Source of the DNA: Haemophilus parainfluenzae
Lineage (GTDB): Bacteria; Pseudomonadota; Gammaproteobacteria; Enterobacterales; Pasteurellaceae
Assembly (NCBI RefSeq): GCF_014931275.1
Contig: NZ_CP063110.1
Location: 457,001-521,000 of the forward strand
Length of the DNA: 64,000 nt
Direction: 5' to 3'
Shown here: piece by piece, positions 16,590-24,976 of the stretch
How the letters are laid out: the number at the start of each line of letters is the position of its first letter
Position numbering within the stretch: the first letter of the stretch is position 1
Position numbers and translations under genes: made by a program
The notes under the pieces: model-generated
Seen by the model: the letters and a program-made list of their open reading frames with translations, nothing else
What the model was told of the DNA's origin: nothing
Databases searched by the model: none

Positions 16590-17652
16590 TGGATTAAACA
16601 TTGCCTTAATCGGCTGTGGCTTTTTTGGTGTTCAGTTGGCTTCAGCATTTGATAAAGCCCAAGCAAACTTAATTGCAGTGACCGATATCAATCCTTCTCT
16701 TGCACAAAAACTCGCAGACCAATACAGCAGCCAAGCCTTTTTTAGTGTAGAAGAAATGTTGGCTGAAACTAAACCGGATTTAGTGGTTATCGCCACACCA
16801 AACTATGCCCATTATTCTCCGGCTATTTTGGCTTTAAATGCGAGTTGTCATGTCTTTATTGAAACGCCTTTTACCTTAAGCTCTTCTCAAGGCCAACATT
16901 TACGCCGTCTTGCTGAAGAAAAAGGTAAAGTCATTTTTGTGGGCCATTTAGAGCGTACGTTACCTGGCATGTTAAAAGTCAAAGCGGCTTTAGAACAAGG
17001 AAAATTAGGCAGAATTACGGTCGCACGAGCCACGCGTCAGCGTTGGATTGAAAACCTACCAAATAAAGAGTGGTGGAAATTAGATGCCAATCTTACGGGC
17101 GGTGAGCTTTTCCACCTCATTCATGAACTGGATTTACTCTGTTGGTTATTAGGCGATATTAAGGCGGTCTTTGCTCAAGCCGCTAATCAAGCGCATCACG
17201 ATACACCAGATAGTCGTGATGTGTTGCAACTGTTACTACGTTTTGAAAATGGGGTGTTAGGTTCGCTCGAAATGGGTACCGCTTATCGGTTACACCAATG
17301 GGGTATTCAAATTCATGGTGAAAATGGTGTGATTGAAGTCAATTTCTTTACCTCAAGTGTCACATTTAATTATCTAGATGGAAAAATAGAACACGTTGAT
17401 TTATTTGATGAATTTGAGGCTGATTTATCTTTACGTGAAAGTGCCAAAGGCACTCAGCAATATAATGTCACCCACGCACCTTGCCAACTTTGGTTAAGCC
17501 GAGCGGCTGAAATCGAAGTACAAAGCGTAGTGGAGCACTTAACACAAGGAAAAATCAGCCCATTAAGTCTATGTTTAACTGAAGCCATCGAAGTTGCAGA
17601 AGCAGCGAAGCAATCCATGGTAACGGAAAAACAAATCTCAGTGAAAAAATAA
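16579..17652 (+). CDS. Gfo/Idh/MocA oxidoreductase paralogue with altered EKP motif
   Basis: 357 residues. Rossmann domain (about 5-125) with GCGFFG dinucleotide motif and VIATPNYAHYSPAIL; C-terminal alpha/beta domain with GGELFHLIHELD (174-185) giving His179, His182 and Asp185. The canonical Glu-Lys-Pro is Glu95-Thr96-Pro97 here, so the lysine that normally contacts cofactor and substrate is missing. It is clearly related to, but diverged from, the nanY-like gene that follows 10 bases later. The start at 16579 is favoured by AAGGAGG at good spacing; an ATG at 16576 sits too close. It overlaps the regulator by 11 bases. It may have another substrate, a non-redox role or only a structural role. 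Confidence 0.8.
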   Translation: MQTNGLNIALIGCGFFGVQLASAFDKAQANLIAVTDINPSLAQKLADQYSSQAFFSVEEMLAETKPDLVVIATPNYAHYSPAILALNASCHVFIETPFTLSSSQGQHLRRLAEEKGKVIFVGHLERTLPGMLKVKAALEQGKLGRITVARATRQRWIENLPNKEWWKLDANLTGGELFHLIHELDLLCWLLGDIKAVFAQAANQAHHDTPDSRDVLQLLLRFENGVLGSLEMGTAYRLHQWGIQIHGENGVIEVNFFTSSVTFNYLDGKIEHVDLFDEFEADLSLRESAKGTQQYNVTHAPCQLWLSRAAEIEVQSVVEHLTQGKISPLSLCLTEAIEVAEAAKQSMVTEKQISVKK

Positions 17653-17662
17653 GGAGTTTATT

Positions 17663-18769
17663 ATGATGCGATATGGTGTTGTTGGCGTTGGCTATTTTGG
17701 TGCGGATTTAGCCCGTTTCATGAATGAATTTGATGATGCACAGATTACAATGGTATACGACCCTGAAAATGGTGAAACCATTGCTCAAGAATTACAATGC
17801 GTAGCGGCAAAATCTCTTGAAGAATTAGTCACTTCCCCTGATGTGGATTGCGTGATTGTTGCCACCCCAAACTACTTACACAAAGAACCAGTCATCCTTG
17901 CCGCAAAAAACAAAAAACACGTTTTCTGTGAAAAACCAATCGCCTTAAGTTATCAAGACTGTGACGACATGGTACGTGCTTGCGAAGAAAATGGCGTCAC
18001 CTTTATGGCTGGCCATGTGATGAACTTCTTTAACGGTGTTCACCATGCCAAAGAATTAATCAATCAAGGCGTGATCGGTAAAGTGCTTTATTGTCACACT
18101 GCACGTAACGGCTGGGAAGAACAACAACCGACTATCTCATGGAAAAAAATCCGTGAAAAATCTGGCGGCCACTTATATCACCATATTCACGAATTAGACT
18201 GCGTACAATTCATTATGGGGGGCATGCCAAAAACTGTTACCATGGCAGCCGCCAATGTTGCACACAAAGGCGAAAACTTTGGTGATGAAGACGATATGAT
18301 TTTTGTCACCATGGAATACGATGATAATCGCTTCGCTGTTCTAGAATGGGGTTCGGCTTTCCGTTGGGGTGAACATTATGTATTAATTCAAGGGGAAAAA
18401 GGCGCGATCAAACTTGATATGTACAATACCAAAGGCACCCTTCGTGTGGATGGAAAAGACACCTATTTCCTCATTCACGAAACCCAAGAAGAAGATGATG
18501 ACCGTACCCGTATTTACAACAGCACAGAAATGGACGGTGCGATTCAATACGGTAAACCAGGCAAACGCACACCGCTCTGGTTGAGTTCTATCATGAAAAA
18601 AGAAATGCGTTATTTAAACGATATTCTTCATGGTATGGAACCAACTGAGGAATTTGTAAAATTACTCACCGGTGAAGCTGCCCGTGCCGCCATCGCCACA
18701 GCCGATGCATGTACCCGTTCTCGTTACGAAAACCGCAAAGTTGATTTAGCAGAAATCATCGGTAAATAA
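17663..18769 (+). CDS. nanY: NanY-like oxidoreductase, probable 2,7-anhydro-Neu5Ac to Neu5Ac conversion
   Basis: 368 residues, Gfo/Idh/MocA family. The Rossmann domain has GVGYFG (8-13) and an intact Glu90-Lys91-Pro92; the C-terminal domain has GGHLYHHIHELD with His173, His174, His176 and Asp179. Long stretches match E. coli YjhC/NanY as I recall it (YDPENGE, NYLHKEPVI, KKHVFCEKPIALSY, HETQEEDDDR). That enzyme uses NAD+ through a transient oxidation to hydrate 2,7-anhydro-Neu5Ac to Neu5Ac. AAGGAG overlaps the stop of the upstream gene. An inverted uptake-signal hairpin ends the operon. Confidence 0.82.
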   Translation: MMRYGVVGVGYFGADLARFMNEFDDAQITMVYDPENGETIAQELQCVAAKSLEELVTSPDVDCVIVATPNYLHKEPVILAAKNKKHVFCEKPIALSYQDCDDMVRACEENGVTFMAGHVMNFFNGVHHAKELINQGVIGKVLYCHTARNGWEEQQPTISWKKIREKSGGHLYHHIHELDCVQFIMGGMPKTVTMAAANVAHKGENFGDEDDMIFVTMEYDDNRFAVLEWGSAFRWGEHYVLIQGEKGAIKLDMYNTKGTLRVDGKDTYFLIHETQEEDDDRTRIYNSTEMDGAIQYGKPGKRTPLWLSSIMKKEMRYLNDILHGMEPTEEFVKLLTGEAARAAIATADACTRSRYENRKVDLAEIIGK

Positions 18770-18786
18770 AAATAACGTAAAAATTA

Positions 18787-18822
18787 ACCGCACTTTGGTT
18801 GAGGAATCAAAGTGCGGTTTAT
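18787..18822 (+). terminator. Inverted uptake-signal terminator after nanY
   Basis: ACCGCACTTTG (18787-18797) and CAAAGTGCGGT (18808-18818) with a 10-base loop, followed by TTATC. Confidence 0.65.
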
Positions 18823-18955
18823 CTACATGAGATATATTACTCAAGGTTAAAGAAAAACCCTAAAGCTAGAGGGTTAGATCTGAAAATACATATAGATAAT
18901 ATTTTGCAGAAACTATAGATTGCTGTTCTCTATAATGAATTAAAAGGAAAAATAA

Positions 18956-19726
18956 ATGCTATCAGCAATATTACATGGAAAAAAAACCGGTAGTGGACTA
19001 GCCGGAACCAGATTAAAAATAGGAGAAACGCAAGGAGCCGAGGATATTTTGACATCAAGTGTTTTTGAAAGAATAGCTTATTTACCCGATGAAGTATTTA
19101 ACCGATTTATTCAAAATCTTCTTAATGGTTATGATTTTGGTCACTTATACGAAATAGAATTCTGGCCATATTGGGAAATAAATAACGCCAAAATCGAACC
19201 CGATGTCGTCTTATTTAATCAAATGCAACAAACCATTATTGTCGAAGCCAAACGATACGATAATACCCAGCAACAATATGCGTATCAACTCGCTAATGAA
19301 ATTCAGGCTGCTTATAACAATGAAATAAACGATCCTATTTTACTAACTGTTGGTGGAATGTATGAATATAGCGTCAAAAACAAGAAACAATTAAAGAAAC
19401 AAATAGACGATATACTACAAGCTAGAAATCTTAAAATAACTTATCAATTATATGTTAAAAGCTGGCAAGACATTTATTTGACTTTAGAGCAGGCTATAAA
19501 AGAAGAAAAAGCTCAATCTCTACAAAGACTACTTAGCGATATTAGGGAGGCTTACGATTGGCATGATATTCGTTATAAACCTTACCAATGGCTAAACGAA
19601 TTAAAAGAAAAAAAGATTACTTATACTGAATACCCTCAATTAATTAAGCAAAAAAACACTTGGATTCAATTAAAACCTATTAATTTAACACATGAAAAAT
19701 TTCCCTCTTTTCTAGGAGAATGCTAA
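18956..19726 (+). CDS. PD-(D/E)xK superfamily nuclease-like protein (accessory cassette, gene 1)
   Basis: 256 residues, no signal peptide or membrane segment. The fold signature is visible in order: Glu38 in an N-terminal helix (SSVFERIAYLPDEV), Pro82-Asp83 in KIEPDVVLF, then Glu97-Ala-Lys99 in TIIVEAKRYD, followed by a glutamine-rich helix (QQQYAYQLANEI). This is the E...PD...ExK layout of restriction-endonuclease-like enzymes. The C-terminal half (about 150-256) has a Trp/Tyr-rich tail and no known motif. The gene is AT-rich and I see no uptake signal in it, unlike most neighbours. It overlaps the next gene by one base (TAATG). Target and role are unknown; a defence or DNA-processing function is inference. 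Confidence 0.7.
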   Translation: MLSAILHGKKTGSGLAGTRLKIGETQGAEDILTSSVFERIAYLPDEVFNRFIQNLLNGYDFGHLYEIEFWPYWEINNAKIEPDVVLFNQMQQTIIVEAKRYDNTQQQYAYQLANEIQAAYNNEINDPILLTVGGMYEYSVKNKKQLKKQIDDILQARNLKITYQLYVKSWQDIYLTLEQAIKEEKAQSLQRLLSDIREAYDWHDIRYKPYQWLNELKEKKITYTEYPQLIKQKNTWIQLKPINLTHEKFPSFLGEC

Positions 19727-20349
19727 TGAACAAAAATGATATGAGCCTTATTCTACAAGATGTCAGGAAAGCCTACCGATTGCTAGCTGATTATCAACAA
19801 AGAATTATTGAATTAATTACTTTCATAAAAAAAGAACTAGATATTGAACATTATTACCACTCAATTCCAAACTATTGCGATCCACGTTCCCTTTATAAAA
19901 TTTATAATATTGAGGATGGTATTGGTTGGCGATTTTTACCAATGATGAACTTAACCTTATTACTGCATAAAACTCGTAGCATTCCAGCTGGTGAAGAATG
20001 GCAAAATCACATTAAGCCAAATGATTTAGCCTTTAGTATAGTCATAGCCTCTGATGAAGATAACGACGGAGAGCTATCCCCTATTGACAGTAAAAGTGAG
20101 ATCCACATCTATATTTATCAATGCCAAAAGCATAAGAGAAAAAAGGACTGGTATAGTGATGTGTGGTGGAATATAGAATACCCAGACTTTGGAACAGTTA
20201 CTCACTATCAAGATAAATCAGGTGAAATTGAATACCAAATCTATGGAGAATCTTTAGATTTATCTGAAATGTATGACGAGGAAAGTGTGAGATCGACTCT
20301 TGATGCCTTTAGAAAACGCGCTTCTGAGAAACTAAAACAAGAAATCTAA
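19726..20349 (+). CDS. Unknown partner of the nuclease-like protein (accessory cassette, gene 2)
   Basis: 207 residues. The start at 19726 forms TAATG with the upstream stop and has AGGAG a few bases before; an ATG at 19720 is less likely. The N-terminal 45 residues look helical (ILQDVRKAYRLLADYQQRIIELITFIKKEL). The middle has Trp-, Tyr- and acidic-rich beta segments (GIGWRFLPMMNLTLLL; SEIHIYIYQCQKH; WYSDVWWNIEYPDF), and the end is a charged helix. No catalytic motif is recognised. Tight coupling to gene 1 suggests a complex or an immunity/regulatory partner. Confidence 0.65.
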   Translation: MNKNDMSLILQDVRKAYRLLADYQQRIIELITFIKKELDIEHYYHSIPNYCDPRSLYKIYNIEDGIGWRFLPMMNLTLLLHKTRSIPAGEEWQNHIKPNDLAFSIVIASDEDNDGELSPIDSKSEIHIYIYQCQKHKRKKDWYSDVWWNIEYPDFGTVTHYQDKSGEIEYQIYGESLDLSEMYDEESVRSTLDAFRKRASEKLKQEI

Positions 20350-20375
20350 AATATACTGTAGAATACCACACTCCT

Positions 20376-20410
20376 AACCGCACTTACCAAAAAAGTGCGG
20401 TTGTTTTTTT
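20376..20410 (+). terminator. Intrinsic terminator of the accessory cassette
   Basis: AACCGCACTT (20376-20385) and AAGTGCGGTT (20393-20402), 7-base loop, then G and seven T. The stem is an inverted uptake-signal pair and marks the right edge of the cassette. Confidence 0.8.
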
Positions 20411-20428
20411 AGAATGTTTTTAAGAAAC

Positions 20429-21061
20429 TTACGGCGATAACCGCTCTCTTTCCCATTTCCCCTCATTGTACAAATAACAAATTCTGTCATGTAAGCGACT
20501 TGGGCGACCTTGCCAGAATTCAATGCGATCAGGAATTACAAGATAACCACCCCAATGTGGTGGACGAGGTACGTTTAATGGGTGTTTTGCTGCAATCAGA
20601 GCAGCTTTCGCTAATAAAGATTTGTGGCTAGAAATGACCGCACTTTGCTCGCTGGCCCAAGCGCCAATTCGGCTGGTGTAAGGGCGAGTCGCAAAATATT
20701 CATCTGATTGTTCAGGCGAGATTTTTTCAGCTTTGCCCTCAATACGAACAGAACGTTCTAATTCGGGCCAAAAGAATGTTAGGGCAACGAAAGGATTATG
20801 CTCTATGGAGCGACCTTTTCGGCTGTGATAATTCGTAAAAAATACAAAACCTTGTTCGTTCACTTCTTTCAACAGCACCATTCGACTTGTTGGTCGACCG
20901 TCTTCATTGACTGTCGCAACATTAACACCTGTTGGCTCATTTACTTTGGCGGTAATGGCCTCGTTGAGCCATTTTTCAAATTGTTTTATTGGATTGGGAT
21001 CGCAATCATGCTGAGAAAGCACCTGTTTGCAATAATCCTCACGAATATCATGTAAGTCCAT
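20429..21061 (-). CDS. pdxH: Pyridoxamine 5'-phosphate oxidase
   Basis: 210 residues from the ATG at 21061 (AGGAG upstream). FMN-dependent oxidase that makes pyridoxal 5'-phosphate in the cytoplasm. Recognised by [32 protein letters not shown] and the C-terminal block from [12 protein letters not shown] to the usual RLSP ending, which are FMN- and substrate-binding segments. An uptake signal lies inside the coding sequence near 20636-20646. Confidence 0.96.
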   Translation of the reverse strand: MDLHDIREDYCKQVLSQHDCDPNPIKQFEKWLNEAITAKVNEPTGVNVATVNEDGRPTSRMVLLKEVNEQGFVFFTNYHSRKGRSIEHNPFVALTFFWPELERSVRIEGKAEKISPEQSDEYFATRPYTSRIGAWASEQSAVISSHKSLLAKAALIAAKHPLNVPRPPHWGGYLVIPDRIEFWQGRPSRLHDRICYLYNEGKWERERLSP

Positions 21062-21127
21062 TTTCTTTCTCCTTTTGCTTGAAAACAAAAAGCCCTTGCA
21101 ACTGCAAGGGCTAGTATAGTTCGTTAA

Positions 21128-22774
21128 TTATTTACCATCAACACTCACGCCATAAAACGCATCATAGCCGAATGGGCTTTGTACGTATCCTTTTACGCGA
21201 GGGCTAAGTGGTGCAAAACCAACAGAGTGCGCTACTGGAATCCACGGTGCTTGATCGTGGAAAATCACCTGTGCTTGTTTATAAAGCGCTGCGCGCTCAT
21301 CTTTATTGGTTAAGCCAATCGCTTTATCTAATAGGGCATCAAATTCTGCATTTTTGAAACGAGCAAAGTTTGAGTTTCCCGCATTCGCACTTGCAAGTAA
21401 CGGAGAAAGGAAGTTATCCGGATCACCGTTATCGCCTGACCAACCGAAGATACCTGCCGTTAATTCGCCTGCTTTAGCACGTTTTTGATAATCAGCCCAT
21501 TCAAACGTTACTGGATTTGCTTTTACACCTACTTTCGCCCAGTCTGCCATCACAAGTTCAGCCATACGTTTTGGATTTGGGTTAGACGCACGTACCACCG
21601 GTTGAATCCAGAAATCTGTTTCAAAACCGTTTGGATAACCTGCTTCCGCTAAAAGCTGTTTCGCTTTCTCTGGATCATACGGATAATCTTGGATTTCGTC
21701 GTTATAACTCCAAATTGTTGGCGGTAGTGGGTTTTTCGCTGCAGTGCCCGCACCTTGATAAACTGCTTCAATAATGGCTTTTTTATCTACAGCATAGTTC
21801 AATGCTTGGCGTACTTTCACATTATCAAACGGTGCTTTTTCTGTATTGAATGCGATATATGCCACGTTCAAACCTTTTTGTTCCAAAAGCTGTACTTTCG
21901 GATCAGTTTTCATTTTGGCTAAATCCGCCACGTTCGGGAATAAAATTAAATCACAAGAACCTGCTTGTAACTTCGCATAACGCGTCGTTGCATCTGGTAC
22001 AATGCTGATGACTAAGCGGTCAAGCGGTGTACGACCTTTCCAATAGGTTTCATTTGCTACGTATTGTGCCGCTTGGTCAGTTTTGTAATCCACAAAAATA
22101 AACGGACCTGTACCTACCGGTTTGTTATCGATCGTTTCTGGTTTCCCCGCTTTCAGCATCGCATCAGCATATTCAGCTGAGTAAATAGAAATAAAGTCCA
22201 TACCCAAGCTTGCTAAGAAAGTCGCATCTTTTTTATTCAAAGTAATACGAACGGTGTTGTCGTCTACTTTCTCAACTGATTTTAATAAATCTGGGAATTT
22301 CATCGCTTTGAAATACGGATAAGTCCCTTTCGATACGTTGTGATAAGGATGATTAGGATCTAACTGACGTTGGAAAGAAAAGACCACATCATCCGCATTA
22401 AAATCACGTGTTGGCGTAAATTCTTTTGTCGTATGGAATTTCACCCCTTTACGCAAATGGAACGTGTAGGTTAAACCATCGTCACTGATCTCCCAACTTT
22501 CAGCCAATGCAGGCTCAAGGTCAGTTGAACCTTTTTTGAATTCAACCAAGCGGTTATACACTTGTTGTGAACTCGCATTGTAAGATGTGCCTTCCATTAC
22601 TAATGCCGGGCTAAAGCCAAGTGGTGCTTTTGCCGTACAGTACACAAACGTGTTATTGCCCGAAGGTTTTGCTGTTTCTGCTTTCGCAGTTTCTTTTGCA
22701 GCAGAACCAGATTGATCACAAGCAGCTAAAAACAAACTCGCTGCAACAAGTGTTAATGTCGCTTTTAGTTTCAT
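21128..22774 (-). CDS. hbpA: Haem/glutathione-binding lipoprotein HbpA (GbpA), DppA-type
   Basis: 548 residues. Lipoprotein signal with lipobox LAAC (Cys19), then a class II peptide-binding-type periplasmic protein (SBP_bac_5) with DGLTYTFHLRKGVKFH, FNADDVVFSFQR, PVGTGPF and a C-terminal NPDNFLSPLL-like block. In H. influenzae the homologue was first described as haem-binding HbpA and later as glutathione-binding GbpA feeding the Dpp ABC importer. The start at 22774 has AAAGGA upstream; a TTG at 22816 is not a good start. Confidence 0.85.
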   Translation of the reverse strand: MKLKATLTLVAASLFLAACDQSGSAAKETAKAETAKPSGNNTFVYCTAKAPLGFSPALVMEGTSYNASSQQVYNRLVEFKKGSTDLEPALAESWEISDDGLTYTFHLRKGVKFHTTKEFTPTRDFNADDVVFSFQRQLDPNHPYHNVSKGTYPYFKAMKFPDLLKSVEKVDDNTVRITLNKKDATFLASLGMDFISIYSAEYADAMLKAGKPETIDNKPVGTGPFIFVDYKTDQAAQYVANETYWKGRTPLDRLVISIVPDATTRYAKLQAGSCDLILFPNVADLAKMKTDPKVQLLEQKGLNVAYIAFNTEKAPFDNVKVRQALNYAVDKKAIIEAVYQGAGTAAKNPLPPTIWSYNDEIQDYPYDPEKAKQLLAEAGYPNGFETDFWIQPVVRASNPNPKRMAELVMADWAKVGVKANPVTFEWADYQKRAKAGELTAGIFGWSGDNGDPDNFLSPLLASANAGNSNFARFKNAEFDALLDKAIGLTNKDERAALYKQAQVIFHDQAPWIPVAHSVGFAPLSPRVKGYVQSPFGYDAFYGVSVDGK

Positions 22775-22943
22775 AAGTTGTCCTTTCTTTGTAAGGTAAG
22801 TTTCTCGCTTACCCAACCATCAATTGTGGTAGATTTGAATCCACCCTGTATATAAAAATTTTACTTAAGATATAAGCAAATCAAACTTTTACAAAATAAG
22901 AAAATGATCTTTCTTATAACAAATTAAACTAAGGTATTCAATA

Positions 22944-24353
22944 TCAGCGTTTTTTCCGCAAATGATCCCCGTCTGTTCTATGCAAATAGCTTAATATCCA
23001 AACCAATACGATAGCAAAAACAGAAGTGGTCAGGAACGTATAACTGAAAGCATGCTGTAGTGCTTCACCTTCGTTACCAATAAATTGGCGATATAACGTT
23101 AAAATAATGGATGCTACGGCGATACCAAAACCAATTCCCACTTGTTGCACAATGCTCAATACCGTCGAGCCTACACCGCCTTGTTCCTGTGATAAATCGC
23201 CAACAGTAAGTGTATTAATCGAAGTAAAAATCATCGACATACAAGCCCCGTACCACATTAGATTACATATAATCCATATCGTTGATGATGAAATATCAAG
23301 TAATGACATGGAAACTGTAGAGCCTGCCATTAAAAGTGACGATAAAATTAACGTCGTTTTATAACCTAAGCTATTTAAAATATGCCCAATAAAGCGTTTA
23401 AATACGACGGACATTAGCGCAATAGGTGCAAGCAACCAGCCTGACACTTCAGCTGAATAACCAAAGGAAAGTTGGAACATTAATGGCAATAAGAATGGCA
23501 CAGCCGATCCAGAAAGACGGATAAAAATATTGGCTGCAATGCCTAATCGGAATGTTCTTGTATTGAAAAGAGATAACGGCAAAATGGCACGCTCATTACC
23601 TTTCGCATAAAAATAATAAGCCATCAATAATGCCATGCCAATCGCTAATGCACTGTATGTGGTCATGTGATCACTATGACTTTCACCCAGCAAATCTAGC
23701 CCTAGCGTTAAGCTTACCAAACCAAATGCAAAGAGTAAAAAGCCCGTCCAGTCTAACTTAGACGCATTACCTTTATGATTTCCCATCACCTTAGCTGCAG
23801 CCCAAAAACCTAACATACCAATAGGAATATTAATTAAGAAAATCCAATGCCATGAGGTATGCACCACAAGCCAACCACCTAAAATCGGGCCAAGAATCGG
23901 GCCGATGAGTCCTGCTGTAGCCATTAAATTCCAGGCATTAATTAATTGATTTTTCGGTACCGTTTGAATAATCGCAAGGCGAGCGACAGGCATCATAAAT
24001 GCTCCGCCAATACCTTGAAGAATCCGTGCAAGTACAAGAGTTTCGAGAGAGGTTGCCATCGCACAAGCGACTGAACCGAATATAAAGGTAAAAACAGCTG
24101 AACGGAAAACCGTAAGCGTACCAAATTTCGCTGCCGCCCAAGCAGTTAAAGGAATAAATAAAGCAACGGCCAGAGAATAGGCGATAATCGCCATTTGCAT
24201 TTCAAAGACGGGGGTTTGTAGATCTGTTGCAATAGTTGGTAAGGCAGTATTTAAAATAGTCGCATCCAAGCTTTGCATAAACAAAGCCATGGAAGCCACC
24301 CAAGCCAGCCCTTTATAGTGCTGACTTTCTATTACTGCGTCTTTTTCCACCAT
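22944..24353 (-). CDS. MFS drug:H+ antiporter, DHA2 (MdtD/EmrB-like)
   Basis: 469 residues, about 13-14 membrane segments. The DHA2 pattern LDATILNTALPTIATDL at helix 1 and the antiporter motif C region GLIGPILGPILGGWLV at helix 5 are clear. It should export small toxic compounds or metabolites. The start overlaps the end of mobB by 22 bases, so the two are co-transcribed. The natural substrate is unknown. Confidence 0.85.
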   Translation of the reverse strand: MVEKDAVIESQHYKGLAWVASMALFMQSLDATILNTALPTIATDLQTPVFEMQMAIIAYSLAVALFIPLTAWAAAKFGTLTVFRSAVFTFIFGSVACAMATSLETLVLARILQGIGGAFMMPVARLAIIQTVPKNQLINAWNLMATAGLIGPILGPILGGWLVVHTSWHWIFLINIPIGMLGFWAAAKVMGNHKGNASKLDWTGFLLFAFGLVSLTLGLDLLGESHSDHMTTYSALAIGMALLMAYYFYAKGNERAILPLSLFNTRTFRLGIAANIFIRLSGSAVPFLLPLMFQLSFGYSAEVSGWLLAPIALMSVVFKRFIGHILNSLGYKTTLILSSLLMAGSTVSMSLLDISSSTIWIICNLMWYGACMSMIFTSINTLTVGDLSQEQGGVGSTVLSIVQQVGIGFGIAVASIILTLYRQFIGNEGEALQHAFSYTFLTTSVFAIVLVWILSYLHRTDGDHLRKKR

Positions 24354-24841
24354 TGATAAATAAACTCAGCGATCTGTTCAATGTGATTAATATCTAATAA
24401 AGTGCGGTCAGTTTCAAGCGAATAATCTGTTGCTAAAGCCAACACGTTTTCATCTAATTCCGGCAAAGGCTTTATCATCTCTTGTCGATGCAACAGAATC
24501 TTTGGAATAGGTTCTTGTTTAAATCCTTCCACCAAAACTAAATCCGTTAAATAACGATCAAATTGTTGGCTTAAATAAGCTAACGAAACCGGCGCCTGAG
24601 GTGTTTCTGTCATTAATGCCCAACGACTATCGCAAGCCATAATAACTTGCGCAGAACCCGCCTCTTTCATTCGCCAGCTGTCTTTTCCCTCTTTATCCAC
24701 ATGGGCGTTGTGATGGCTGTGTTTAATGACTGAAACACGTAGGCCTTTTTTAATTAATTGAGGAAGTAATTTTTCCAGCAATGTGGTTTTGCCACTACCG
24801 CTGTAACCCGTAATACCAAGAAGAGGAAGGGGATTATTCAT
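24332..24841 (-). CDS. mobB: Molybdopterin-guanine dinucleotide biosynthesis protein MobB
   Basis: 169 residues, P-loop GTPase with Walker A GYSGSGKTTLLEKL near residue 11 and SVIKHSHHNAHVDKEGKDSWR downstream. MobB assists MobA in attaching GMP to molybdopterin for bis-MGD enzymes. mobA lies about 23 kb away at 47401, unlike the adjacent pair in E. coli. Confidence 0.92.
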   Translation of the reverse strand: MNNPLPLLGITGYSGSGKTTLLEKLLPQLIKKGLRVSVIKHSHHNAHVDKEGKDSWRMKEAGSAQVIMACDSRWALMTETPQAPVSLAYLSQQFDRYLTDLVLVEGFKQEPIPKILLHRQEMIKPLPELDENVLALATDYSLETDRTLLDINHIEQIAEFIYQWWKKTQ

Positions 24842-24880
24842 TGTAAAAACCTTAAGAAAAATGACCGCACTTGATAAAAC

Positions 24881-24903
24881 AAAACCCCGCAGGACGGGGT
24901 TTT
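24881..24903 (-). terminator. Intrinsic terminator of the rpoE-rseAB operon
   Basis: AAAACCCCG (24881-24889) and CGGGGTTTT (24895-24903), 5-base loop. On the minus strand TTTTGTTTT follows. On the plus strand there is a shorter T-run. Confidence 0.75.
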
Positions 24904-24976
24904 GCTATCAAAATCCATCAGGTGAAGAAAGTATAGCAAGGGGAAACAAAATAGCAACTTTCTCACGTCTCCTGAA

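Noticed and set aside
22775..22943. Riboswitch in the hbpA leader (GGTAAG/CTTACC hairpin near 22791-22813)
   Set aside because: Only a short stem is present, with none of the conserved core sequences of known riboswitches.
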